A program made the translations under genes and the position numbers. This document shows, one piece after another, positions 53,930 through 62,539 of a stretch of DNA of 64,000 bases. This DNA comes from Leeuwenhoekiella aequorea (GTDB lineage Bacteria > Bacteroidota > Bacteroidia > Flavobacteriales > Flavobacteriaceae): positions 1-64,000 of the forward strand of contig NZ_QOVM01000008.1 in NCBI RefSeq assembly GCF_004104375.1, written 5' to 3'. Position 1 is the stretch's first letter. Every line of letters starts with the position of its first letter. The notes below the pieces were generated by a model, which saw only the letters and a list, made by a program, of their open reading frames with translations, was not told the origin of the DNA and made no database searches.

Positions 53930-54694
53930 ATGAATAGAATAAATAAACGATTACAAGAAGATAAAGAGCTTCTATCGATATACTTCACCGCCGGTTATCC
54001 AGATTTAGAAGATACCGTTCCTGTACTTGAAGAGCTAGTAAAATCTGGAGTTGATATGATTGAAATAGGTCTTCCTTTTAGTGATCCACTTGCAGACGGA
54101 CCAACAATACAGCAGAGCTCTACAGCAGCATTAAAAAATGGAATGACTACTGCAAAGCTTTTTGACCAAATAAAGGATATTAGAAAAACAGTAGATATTC
54201 CGCTTATTGTAATGGGATATTTTAATCCAATGCTACAATATGGCGTTGAGGCTTTTTGTGCAAAATGCGCCGAAATAGGAATTGATGGTCTAATAATGCC
54301 AGATTTACCACTTGCCGAATATCAAGAGCACTATCAATCAATATTTGAAAAGTATGATTTAAAAATGGTCTTTTTGATTACTCCACAAACTACAGACGAG
54401 CGCATAAGACAAATCGATGATGCTACTAATAGCTTTATTTATATGGTGAGTAGTGCAAGCACTACAGGTAAAACATCAGGTTTTGGTAATGTACAAACCG
54501 ATTACTTTAAACGTATCGCAGCATTATCACTTAAAAATCCGCAAATAGTAGGATTCGGAATAAAAGATGAAGACACTTTCAAGGCTGCTACGGCAACAGC
54601 TAAAGGAGCAATAATAGGATCTGCTTTTATAAAAAGCCTTACTGAAAATGGCATTTCCGGGATTGCCGACTTTATTAAATCTATTCGACCTTAA
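53930..54694 (+). CDS. trpA: Tryptophan synthase alpha chain
   Basis: The 254-residue TIM barrel cleaves indole-3-glycerol phosphate to indole and glyceraldehyde-3-phosphate. Both catalytic acids are visible: Glu45 in MIEIGLPFSDP and Asp56 in LADGPTIQQSS. SSASTTGKTSGFG and GFGIKDEDTF are the phosphate-binding loops. It is the last gene of the seven-gene trp operon (E-G-D-C-F-B-A). A terminator is not obvious directly after it; the next strong hairpin is at 54954. Confidence 0.96.
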   Translation: MNRINKRLQEDKELLSIYFTAGYPDLEDTVPVLEELVKSGVDMIEIGLPFSDPLADGPTIQQSSTAALKNGMTTAKLFDQIKDIRKTVDIPLIVMGYFNPMLQYGVEAFCAKCAEIGIDGLIMPDLPLAEYQEHYQSIFEKYDLKMVFLITPQTTDERIRQIDDATNSFIYMVSSASTTGKTSGFGNVQTDYFKRIAALSLKNPQIVGFGIKDEDTFKAATATAKGAIIGSAFIKSLTENGISGIADFIKSIRP

Positions 54695-54808
54695 ATATTT
54701 AAATCTTAAACCGTTTAGTTGCTGAGTCTTAACCTTGTTTTAGGATGCCGTTATAATATATTAACAAGGCTACTTTGTAAATTTATAATGAACTAAAAAA
54801 CAAGAATC

Positions 54809-54937
54809 ATGGATAAGAAATTTGATAGAAAAACAGACCAAACAACTCCCACTAATCCAACGGGAAATAGAAATATAAAAACAAATAAAGTTGATATTGA
54901 TGAACCAACAATCAAGGATCAGCAAAACAAAAAATAG
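54809..54937 (+). CDS. Small polar hypothetical protein, 42 residues
   Basis: The ATG at 54809 opens a 42-codon frame ending in TAG at 54935-54937. The product is highly hydrophilic (MDKKFDRKTDQTTPTNPTGN at the start, many Lys, Asn, Asp and Thr), without Cys, Trp or hydrophobic segments, so probably disordered. A strong terminator 17 bases after the stop supports a real, separately transcribed short gene. Its position after trpA gives no functional clue, and I recognise no family. Confidence 0.5.
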   Translation: MDKKFDRKTDQTTPTNPTGNRNIKTNKVDIDEPTIKDQQNKK

Positions 54938-54953
54938 CTGAATTATTCAGCAT

Positions 54954-54988
54954 AAAAAAAGGCATTACTAACGTAATGCCTTTTTTTT
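54954..54988. terminator. Terminator between the small ORF and the SulP gene
   Basis: Seven A's plus ggcattac (54961-54968) pair with gtaatgcc (54973-54980) plus eight T's, leaving a 4-base loop. The symmetry suits both the plus-strand small ORF and the converging SulP gene. Confidence 0.92.
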
Positions 54989-55004
54989 ATTTAAGCTCGA
55001 AATA

Positions 55005-56546
55005 TTATTCTGTTTTGTTTTCAACAAGCTTATACGTAGGATCTTCCATAATATTTACATCTATTATAGCCTCTGCATTCTTTAACAAGCGAATGCAGTC
55101 TTTACTTAAATGTCGCAAATGAACTTTCTTACCTACCTTATGATAACGCTGCGTGACAACATTTAAGGCTTCAATTGCAGACATATCTGAAACGCGACTA
55201 TCTTTAAAATCGATAATCACTGTTTCGGGATCGTTTACTACATCAAATTTCTCTATAAAATTTGTCGTTGACGCAAAAAATAACGGTCCGTATATCTCAT
55301 AGTGTTTAATACCATCCTCGTCGACAAATTTTCGAGCTCTAATGCGTTTAGCACTTTCCCAAGCAAAAAACAAGGCCGATAAAATCACACCTACAAGTAC
55401 TGCTAACGCAAGGTTATGAAGCACTACTGTAATTACAGCAACAATTATAACTAAGAAGATATCCTTTTTAGGTACTTTATTAAAAATTTTAAGACTTACC
55501 CATTCAAAGGTTCCTATAGCTACCATAATCATAACTCCTACTAAAGCCGCCATAGGTACCTGCTCGATTATAGGAGCACCAAATAAAACGATCATTAATA
55601 TAGTTAGGGCAGCGATTATTCCAGAAAGACGTGCTCTTGAACCTGCTGATAAGTTTACAAGGGTTTGTGCAATCATCGGGCATCCTCCCATCCCGAAGAA
55701 AAAGCCATTAAGCATATTAGAACTTCCCTGAGCAATACACTCTCTATTGCCATTACCTTTTGTTTCAGTAATCTCGTCGACAAGATTTAAGGTAAGTAAA
55801 CCTTCTGTAAGACCTACTGCAGCCATCACCATAGAATAGGGCGCAATAATTTTCAATGTTTCAAAACTTATGGGAATATTTGGGATATGAAATGGAGGGA
55901 AACCACCACTCACCGATGCAATATCTTTAACCGTTTTAGTATCTATTCCTAAGAAATAAACCAGTACAAATACAACAATTATAGCTACTAATGAAGAAGG
56001 TACTGCTTTGGTGAATTTTGGTAAAAAAACAACTATAGCAATAGTGAGAGCAACAAGACCAGCCATTATTAATAAAGGTGTACCGGTTAACCAGGCAATC
56101 TCTCCATTAACAATAGTCTTAAACTGTTTAATTTGTGACATAAAAATCACAATAGCAAGACCATTCACAAATCCAAACATTACAGGATGTGGTACCAGCC
56201 TAATAAATTTACCCAGTTTAAACAGACCTATCAAGATTTGAATCACTCCGGCTAAAGCTACTGCGGCCAGAACATATTCTAGACCATTAGAATTCATTAA
56301 AGCAATTAAAGTAATCACTGTGGCTCCTGCCCCACCAGAAATCATACCTGGTCTTCCTCCAAATATTGCTGTTATTAATCCTGCTATAAAAGAAGCATAC
56401 AATCCCATTAAAGGAGAAAAACCAGCTAAAATGGCAAATGACAATGATTCTGGAATCATTGTCATTGCAACGGTAAGTCCTGCAAGAATTTCGGTTTTGT
56501 AATTTACTTTTTGTGTTAAGTCGAAGAGGTTAAATACTTTTCTCAT
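55005..56546 (-). CDS. SulP-family anion transporter with STAS domain
   Basis: The 513-residue membrane protein has about 11-14 hydrophobic segments. The SulP opening (DILAGLTVAMTMIPESLSFAILAG-like region at about residues 20-45) is followed by PLMGLYASFIAGLITAIFGG. The C-terminal 110 residues are a cytoplasmic STAS domain (ETVIIDFKDSRVSDMSAIEA). SulP proteins transport sulphate, bicarbonate or other anions with sodium or protons. No carbonic anhydrase or sulphate-assimilation gene is adjacent, so the substrate is open. It stands alone, with a terminator on its 3' side and a long AT-rich gap on its 5' side. Confidence 0.93.
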   Translation of the reverse strand: MRKVFNLFDLTQKVNYKTEILAGLTVAMTMIPESLSFAILAGFSPLMGLYASFIAGLITAIFGGRPGMISGGAGATVITLIALMNSNGLEYVLAAVALAGVIQILIGLFKLGKFIRLVPHPVMFGFVNGLAIVIFMSQIKQFKTIVNGEIAWLTGTPLLIMAGLVALTIAIVVFLPKFTKAVPSSLVAIIVVFVLVYFLGIDTKTVKDIASVSGGFPPFHIPNIPISFETLKIIAPYSMVMAAVGLTEGLLTLNLVDEITETKGNGNRECIAQGSSNMLNGFFFGMGGCPMIAQTLVNLSAGSRARLSGIIAALTILMIVLFGAPIIEQVPMAALVGVMIMVAIGTFEWVSLKIFNKVPKKDIFLVIIVAVITVVLHNLALAVLVGVILSALFFAWESAKRIRARKFVDEDGIKHYEIYGPLFFASTTNFIEKFDVVNDPETVIIDFKDSRVSDMSAIEALNVVTQRYHKVGKKVHLRHLSKDCIRLLKNAEAIIDVNIMEDPTYKLVENKTE

Positions 56547-57002
56547 AAAATATATAAGGTTGCATTCGGTAATTATAGTATCGCTATTTTCAATTCAAGT
56601 GGCATTCTACGATGCTTAAAGAATAATTTAAAGAGCGATTAATACTTAGAAAAACCGAAAATGACTGTAACTAAAGGGGTTAATTTTTATACATTCAAGC
56701 TGCAAAATTAACCTTTTATAAGAGAAGAGTAGTCTAGACTTTTAAAGAATAGTTTATATAAAATAAGAGAAACATTTTATGGAAGTTTCAGTTTAAAACT
56801 GCTGCTATATAAAATTGATTTGATTCTTATAATTAAGCCTAAAACTTTATCAAATTAGAAAATATCGAGCTTATCCATAAGATTTCTAATAATTATAAGT
56901 AGTTCGTAACCTGTATTTACACTCCCGTTAAATTTATACTAATGCGCTGATATAAAGTCAATGCAAAATTCTTATATATTATTTTCGTAAAAAATTAAAT
57001 TT
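56547..57002. other. 456-base AT-rich intergenic region with a 10-base inverted repeat
   Basis: This gap divides the divergent SulP and sugar dehydrogenase genes and must hold both promoters, yet no full consensus promoter was found. Ggttaatttt (56678-56687) and aaaattaacc (56704-56713) form a perfect 10-base inverted repeat around a 16-base loop, possibly an operator or a hairpin. Nothing else is recognisable. Confidence 0.5.
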
Positions 57003-58274
57003 ATGAAAACATATCTCTACGCCGCAGTTAGTTTATTGATGCTTTCGGCATGTAAAAATGAAAAATCTGTTTCTGATGCTGAGAAAGAAGAACTAGCAGA
57101 CAATGGAATTACTACAGTACAAACTGCTGTAGGTTCGCTAGATCTTGTAGCTCCTTTTTCATCTGAATCTCAAGTAAAAGAGAGTAAAGTTGTAGGATGG
57201 GAAAATGGGAAAACACCTATTGCTCCAGAAGGTTTTGTTGTAACTCGTTTTGCAGACTCTTTAGAACATCCTCGATGGACGTATGTAGCTCCTAATAATG
57301 ATATTTTTGTTGCTGAAGCAAACACAAAAAATAGCGCTAATCGCATTACACTTCTTAGAGATAGTAACAATGATGGTGAAGTTGATGAACGTTTTATCTT
57401 TAAAGATGGTTTAAATCAAAACTTCGGAATGCTTGTTTTAAACAATTATTTCTATATCGCCAATACAGATGGTTTGTACCGATACCCATACAAAGAAGGC
57501 CAGACCAAATTAGAAGGTGAAGGAGAAAAAATTGTCCCTCTTTCTGCTAGTGGTTATAATAATCACTGGACTCGTAATATTATCACCAACAGTGCTAAAG
57601 ATAAAATTTATATTTCTGTAGGATCTGCTAGTAATGTAGGTGAACAAGGAATGGAAAAAGAAGAACGTCGCGCAACAATACTAGAAGTAAATCCAGATGG
57701 TAGTGGTGAAGTTGTTTATGCATCAGGTCTTAGAAATCCTGTAGGAATGGACTGGAATCCAGTAACCGGAGATTTATGGACAGCTGTTAATGAGCGTGAT
57801 GAATTAGGAAATAACTTAGTACCAGATTACGCAACTAGCGTTCAAAAAGGAGGTTGGTATGGATGGCCTTACAGTTATTACGGCCAAATTAAAGATCCGC
57901 GTTGGGCAGATGATCCACACCAGGATTTAGTTGACAAAGCTATTATGCCAGATGTACCGTTAGGATCTCATACTGCTTCATTGGGCTTTACTTTTTATAA
58001 GGCAGACAAGTTTCCTGCAAAATATAAGAATGGAGCATTTGTAGGTCAGCACGGCTCTTGGAATCGTGTTCCTTTCTCAGGTTACAAGGTGGTTTTCATA
58101 CCTTTTAAAAATGGTAAACCTCAACCTGCAGAAGATTTCTTAACTGGATTTATTGCTAATGATGGAGAAAATGAAGTTTACGGTAGACCAGTAGGAACAA
58201 CTGTAGGCCCTGACGGATCATTATTAGTAAATGATGATGATAGTGGCATTATCTGGAAGATCTCTGCAAAATAA
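57003..58274 (+). CDS. PQQ-dependent-type sugar dehydrogenase lipoprotein (sorbosone dehydrogenase-like)
   Basis: The 423-residue protein is an exported lipoprotein (lipobox Cys17 in LLMLSAC). It has a six-bladed beta-propeller fold of the soluble glucose/sorbosone dehydrogenase group. Diagnostic stretches are HPRWTYVAPNNDIFVAEAN, YASGLRNPVGMDWNP, YGWPYSYYGQ and FVGQHGSWNRVPFSGYKV. Related enzymes oxidise sugars in the periplasm using PQQ bound with calcium. No PQQ biosynthesis gene is in the window, so PQQ, if used, would come from elsewhere or from outside the cell. The TonB receptor gene starts four bases later, so the two are an operon. Confidence 0.88.
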   Translation: MKTYLYAAVSLLMLSACKNEKSVSDAEKEELADNGITTVQTAVGSLDLVAPFSSESQVKESKVVGWENGKTPIAPEGFVVTRFADSLEHPRWTYVAPNNDIFVAEANTKNSANRITLLRDSNNDGEVDERFIFKDGLNQNFGMLVLNNYFYIANTDGLYRYPYKEGQTKLEGEGEKIVPLSASGYNNHWTRNIITNSAKDKIYISVGSASNVGEQGMEKEERRATILEVNPDGSGEVVYASGLRNPVGMDWNPVTGDLWTAVNERDELGNNLVPDYATSVQKGGWYGWPYSYYGQIKDPRWADDPHQDLVDKAIMPDVPLGSHTASLGFTFYKADKFPAKYKNGAFVGQHGSWNRVPFSGYKVVFIPFKNGKPQPAEDFLTGFIANDGENEVYGRPVGTTVGPDGSLLVNDDDSGIIWKISAK

Positions 58275-58277
58275 TCT

Positions 58278-60365
58278 ATGAATAACATAGCTATTCTTTT
58301 TCTGCTGTTACTTTCAACTTTTGCTCAGGCACAAGTGAAGGCAACAGCAGATTCTGTTTTGACCCGTAACGCACTAGGCGAAGTTTATATAACTTCTACT
58401 CCTATTCAAAATGAATTGCAACGCATACCTGCTTCGGTAAACGTAATCAGTTCTGAAGACTTACAACGTGGCGATCAACTTTCTATCGCAAACGAAATAA
58501 ACAAAAATCCTGGAATACAAATGCAGCAAGGCGCACTCAATACGAGTCGTATTAGCATAAGAGGTCTGGGAGCTCGCAGTCAATATTCTACTAATCGAGT
58601 TAAAGCTTATATTGAAGGTATTCCCCTAACCACCGGTGAAGGTGAAACCACACTTGAAGATATAGACCTCAACTTGATAGACCGCCTTGAAATAATTAAA
58701 GGTCCGGCAAGTAGTAGTTATGGAGCCGGTTTAGGTGGCGCGATTAATATTTCGGTTATAAAACCTAAACCACAAAGTACTTCTGTAAGATTAAATAGCC
58801 TAGGTGGCTCATTTGGTCTTTTTAAAGGTGGTGCTACAGCTATGCTTGCTTCAGAAAACACAGCCGGCTATTTTAGCTATAATCATCTTGAAAAAAATGG
58901 ATATAGAGCTAACAGCAATTACAATCGCAACACGTATACCGCTTATGCCAAGACTCAAATTAATGCAGTAAGTGCTCTTACTTTTTTTGGTAATTATACG
59001 CGCTTAAAAGCTTTTATACCGAGCTCCATAAACGAAGATGATTTCAAAAACAATCCTGAGAAAGCAGCTTTCACCTGGGCTCAGTCACAGGGGTATGAAT
59101 CTTACGATAAAGGGTTAGCCGGGCTTTCTTATAATTGGAATTTAAATGAATCAAATTCCTGGACGACCAGCATATTTACAAATTTTAGAGATGGCTATGA
59201 GCCTAGACCGTTTGATATTTTGGACGAAAACTCAGTTGCTTTTGGAGTACGTAGTAATCTAGCTTCTTCCTTTTCAGTTTTAAATATTCCCATAAGCAGC
59301 AATATTGGTGTTGAATATTTTGATGAGCATTATAAAGCAAAACTGTATCAAAACCTATACGAAGATACTAATGGCAACGGCAGTTTACAGGGAGATCTTT
59401 TTAGTAATCAGGAACAAGATCGTAAATATCTCAATTTATTTGCTCAGGCAAATCTTAAGTTGTCAGCGCGTTTACAAGCTGAAATTGGGCTTAATTATAA
59501 CCATAGCAGATACGTACTTGATGATTATTTAAACGAATCAGAAATAGATAATTCTGGAGTGTATACGTATCCGCGTTTGTTTTTACCTCAAGCAGGATTA
59601 ACCTACGAACTAGTGAATGATAAATTCTTATATGCCACAGTGAGTCGTGGTTTTTCACTACCTACAGTTGCAGAAACACTTACTCCTGAAGGAGCCATTA
59701 ATCCTGAAATTAAACCAGAAACCGGATACAATTATGAACTGGGTCTAAAAGCACAATGGCTTGATAAAAAACTATACACAGAACTAGCCTTTTATACGGT
59801 TCAAGTTTCAGATTTACTAGTTGCAGAACGTGTAGATAATGATCAGTTTGTAGGTAGAAATGCTGGAAAAACTTCTCATAATGGAATAGAAGTTTTGATG
59901 AATTATAAAGATCTTACGTTTAATTCGCTATTAATTAATCCTTACGCTTCACTTACTATTAACGATTATTCATTTGAAGATTTTACCGATAATGATATTG
60001 ATTTTGCGGGGAATGACCTTACCGGAGTGGCAGACAAAGTATTTAATCTTGGTTTGGATTTAATTCACGATTCGGGTTTACGCTTTAATGTAAACTATAG
60101 ACATACTGGAGAAATCCCACTAGATGATGCAAACAGCATTTACAGTGACAGTTATAATCTTGTAAATCTGCGGGCTGATTACGAGTTTAAAATAGCTCAG
60201 CACTTTACTACTACGCTTTATAGTGGTGTAAATAATGTTTTTGACACCAATTATGCCGCTCAGGTTTTACCTAATGCAACAGGATTTGGTGGTGCTGCAC
60301 CCCGTTATTATTATCCCGGAGATCCGGTTAACTTCTATATTGGACTTAATTTGAATATCTTTTAA
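58278..60365 (+). CDS. TonB-dependent outer-membrane receptor
   Basis: The 695-residue protein has a signal peptide (NIAILFLLLLSTFAQAQ). A plug domain lies at about residues 45-160 (QRIPASVNVISSEDLQRG, RISIRGLGARSQYS, EIIKGPASSSYGAGLGG). The 22-strand barrel ends in a C-terminal Phe (NFYIGLNLNIF), as needed for BAM recognition. It lacks the N-terminal carboxypeptidase-regulatory domain of SusC proteins, and no SusD follows, so it is more like siderophore, cobalamin or metal-type receptors. Tight coupling to the sugar dehydrogenase suggests import of its cofactor or product. The ligand is not deducible. Confidence 0.92.
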   Translation: MNNIAILFLLLLSTFAQAQVKATADSVLTRNALGEVYITSTPIQNELQRIPASVNVISSEDLQRGDQLSIANEINKNPGIQMQQGALNTSRISIRGLGARSQYSTNRVKAYIEGIPLTTGEGETTLEDIDLNLIDRLEIIKGPASSSYGAGLGGAINISVIKPKPQSTSVRLNSLGGSFGLFKGGATAMLASENTAGYFSYNHLEKNGYRANSNYNRNTYTAYAKTQINAVSALTFFGNYTRLKAFIPSSINEDDFKNNPEKAAFTWAQSQGYESYDKGLAGLSYNWNLNESNSWTTSIFTNFRDGYEPRPFDILDENSVAFGVRSNLASSFSVLNIPISSNIGVEYFDEHYKAKLYQNLYEDTNGNGSLQGDLFSNQEQDRKYLNLFAQANLKLSARLQAEIGLNYNHSRYVLDDYLNESEIDNSGVYTYPRLFLPQAGLTYELVNDKFLYATVSRGFSLPTVAETLTPEGAINPEIKPETGYNYELGLKAQWLDKKLYTELAFYTVQVSDLLVAERVDNDQFVGRNAGKTSHNGIEVLMNYKDLTFNSLLINPYASLTINDYSFEDFTDNDIDFAGNDLTGVADKVFNLGLDLIHDSGLRFNVNYRHTGEIPLDDANSIYSDSYNLVNLRADYEFKIAQHFTTTLYSGVNNVFDTNYAAQVLPNATGFGGAAPRYYYPGDPVNFYIGLNLNIF

Positions 60366-60383
60366 AACATAAACAGCTGCTTA

Positions 60384-61151
60384 CTAGCCGCCTTCTGACT
60401 CCTTATTAAAGTTTTCAAGCTCAGCTTTAAAATTTGCACTTAGTTTCATCAAGGCGTCTAGTAAATCTAGCTGATGTTCGGGTAGTAGAAGTTCTCCCTT
60501 TAACTGCATAGCATCACAGTACTCAAAAAATAAATTTTGATAGTAAGGTTCGATCTCTAATTGACGGGTTAAAAATTGCTGATCAAAATAATCACTAGTA
60601 TTAAATAGCTCTTGATACTGCTCATACGTAATAGGTGAATATTCCATTTGTTGCTTTGACGGATCTTTTTTGAATAACCCCATAAAACGCTTAGCCAGCA
60701 TTATAAAATCTACCCCATTACTGGTATATTGAGGTCTGTATTTTTGAGGATTTTGCTTGATGTCATTTTGAATTAGGGTATTAACTTCGGCGGTATATTC
60801 TTCCTGACTAAATTTTTTCTCCTTTGGGGCTTCCGTAAGACGCACCTCATCTAATTCATTTAAGTTTTCATTAAGCTCTACTACCCAACGCTTTTCTAGC
60901 TGAAAAGGTTCTATGATAAAAATTTGAGTTTCCATAAAGGGAGCGCTAAAAATCAAAGAGTCATTGATTCTTGCAGCAATACTAAAATCGCCTTCATCTG
61001 TAGTTACCATACTCCTATTTTGAGTACGATTTTCTACCAGTACTCCCGGTACTCTTTTATCTCCAGCGTAAACTTTACCGCTAGTATTTTGTGAATAGCC
61101 TGAGAAGGTCAATATAAATATCCCCAGAAATAGAAGTACTTTATAATTCAT
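60384..61151 (-). CDS. Exported carboxypeptidase-regulatory-domain protein
   Basis: The protein has 255 residues from the ATG at 61151; a TTG at 61157 is an alternative. It begins with a signal peptide (VLLFLGIFILTFSGYSQ), then a CarboxypepD_reg-like beta-sandwich of about 90 residues (GKVYAGDKRVPGVLVENRTQ, TTDEGDFSIAARINDSLIF) and an alpha-helical C-terminal half. It is a clear paralogue of the next gene, sharing the NELDEV block and the Asn-Pro-Tyr/Pro-Gln region. These proteins are common in Bacteroidota and have no firm function. They are exported, probably to the cell surface or periplasm. Confidence 0.82.
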   Translation of the reverse strand: MNYKVLLFLGIFILTFSGYSQNTSGKVYAGDKRVPGVLVENRTQNRSMVTTDEGDFSIAARINDSLIFSAPFMETQIFIIEPFQLEKRWVVELNENLNELDEVRLTEAPKEKKFSQEEYTAEVNTLIQNDIKQNPQKYRPQYTSNGVDFIMLAKRFMGLFKKDPSKQQMEYSPITYEQYQELFNTSDYFDQQFLTRQLEIEPYYQNLFFEYCDAMQLKGELLLPEHQLDLLDALMKLSANFKAELENFNKESEGG

Positions 61152-61175
61152 ATACAAAACTAGAGATTAAATGTG

Positions 61176-61931
61176 TTAGTTTTCGGTAATTGCTAGATCG
61201 TGGAATTCATCGCTTCTCTTCAATAAAAAATCTAAAAACCGAATTTGATTCTTTTTATCTAATAATCTGGAATCTATCTGCTGACTTTGACAATAGTCAA
61301 AAAATGTAGGCTCCTCTTTTTTAGAAACGGCTAATTGATTCCGAAGCAAATCTTCATTAAAAAAATCATCTTTCTTAAAGAAAACAATTAATTCTTCAAG
61401 ACCTAAAATTCTAAAACGCTTGGCTGCCTGATTATCATTTCTCTTTTGATTATTAATACCCTTAAGTATCATTTTGCCTAAAGCAATAACATCGATTCCG
61501 TCCCCAGAAGATTGCGGACTATAAGCGTAGGGGTTATCTCTAATATCTTTTTGAAGCCAGTTGTTAAAGTTTTTGCTGTACTCGGCAACACTAAACTCCT
61601 TCGCCTTAGACATACCCGTTAAAAGCACCTCATCAAGTTCGTTTCTATTTTCTAATAATTCTACAACCCAAACCTCATTTAAGTGATATTCTTGTACACG
61701 AATTATTTGAGTTTTAAAAAAGGATGCGCTAAAAACTAAAGAGTCGCCAATATTTGCAGCAAAATTAAAATCTCCTTTAGCATTTGTTGAAGCCATGCTA
61801 TTTTGAGTAGTATTAATTATCAACACACCTTCCATAGGTTTGTTATCTGCATACACCTTACCCGTAGTTTTTTGAGAATAGCCCTTAAAAACACTAAAAA
61901 GAATAATGATAACTAGAATTTTTCTCAGCAT
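61176..61931 (-). CDS. Exported carboxypeptidase-regulatory-domain protein, paralogue
   Basis: The 251-residue protein has a signal peptide (ILVIIILFSVFKGYSQ) and the same plan as its downstream neighbour: a beta-sandwich with GKVYADNKPMEGVLIINTTQ and GDFNFAANIGDSLVFSA, WVVELLENRNELDEVLLTG, then a helical C-terminal half. It lies 24 bases upstream of the paralogue, so the pair is a tandem duplication and an operon. Sequence drift is strong in the C-terminal halves. The function is unknown, as for the neighbour. Confidence 0.82.
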   Translation of the reverse strand: MLRKILVIIILFSVFKGYSQKTTGKVYADNKPMEGVLIINTTQNSMASTNAKGDFNFAANIGDSLVFSASFFKTQIIRVQEYHLNEVWVVELLENRNELDEVLLTGMSKAKEFSVAEYSKNFNNWLQKDIRDNPYAYSPQSSGDGIDVIALGKMILKGINNQKRNDNQAAKRFRILGLEELIVFFKKDDFFNEDLLRNQLAVSKKEEPTFFDYCQSQQIDSRLLDKKNQIRFLDFLLKRSDEFHDLAITEN

Positions 61932-61983
61932 AAAATAGATCTGTTAATTAAAGACCTATTCGCTATCAAAAAGTTGCAAAGAT

Positions 61984-62436
61984 TTAAATGCGGACAGCGT
62001 CTGGTACCAACCCCGTGTAGTCACCTCCGTTACGTATAACGTCTCGCACTATTGATGAGGAAATATAACTTTTTCCAGATGATGTAAGCAGGAATACGGT
62101 TTCAATTTGAGAAAGTTTTCTATTTGTATGTGCGATTGCCTTTTCAAATTCAAAATCTCCAGGGTTTCTGAGTCCACGCAATATAAAAGCACTATCTGTT
62201 TCATTACAAAAATCAACCGTAAGTCCTTTGTAGGTCATTACCTTAATTTTTGGCTCGTCTTTAAATGATTCTTTCAAAAAAGTTTCTCGCTGTTCTAAGG
62301 TGAACATATACTTTTTATCTGCATTAACACCTATAGCTAAAATAATCTCGTCAAAGAGTTTTAACCCACGCTCAATAATATCGTAGTGACCTAAGGTAAG
62401 TGGATCAAAAGATCCTGGAAAAACTGCGCGTTTCAT
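61984..62436 (-). CDS. coaD: Phosphopantetheine adenylyltransferase
   Basis: The protein has 150 residues from the ATG at 62436, which gives the normal N-terminus MKRAVFPGSFDPLTLGH. An ATG 20 codons earlier would add a hydrophobic stretch not known in CoaD. The nucleotidylyltransferase motif lies in FDPLTLGHYDII, and SGKSYISSSIVRDV is the C-terminal ATP site. FILRGLRNPGDFEFE is conserved. It makes dephospho-CoA from 4'-phosphopantetheine. It lies downstream of ddl in the same direction, an arrangement common in flavobacteria. Confidence 0.95.
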   Translation of the reverse strand: MKRAVFPGSFDPLTLGHYDIIERGLKLFDEIILAIGVNADKKYMFTLEQRETFLKESFKDEPKIKVMTYKGLTVDFCNETDSAFILRGLRNPGDFEFEKAIAHTNRKLSQIETVFLLTSSGKSYISSSIVRDVIRNGGDYTGLVPDAVRI

Positions 62437-62539
62437 AGACGTTATATCGATTGAAATTAAAAGTACAAAATGTATGAGGAATATGTATTGAATCAATTAA
62501 GCTTTCAACTGAAAGCCTATTGACACTTTTATATAACCT

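Noticed and set aside
62437-62496. Longer N-terminus for coaD from the ATG at 62496
   Set aside because: It adds a hydrophobic 20-residue stretch absent from CoaD, a cytosolic enzyme whose first strand starts at the ATG at 62436.
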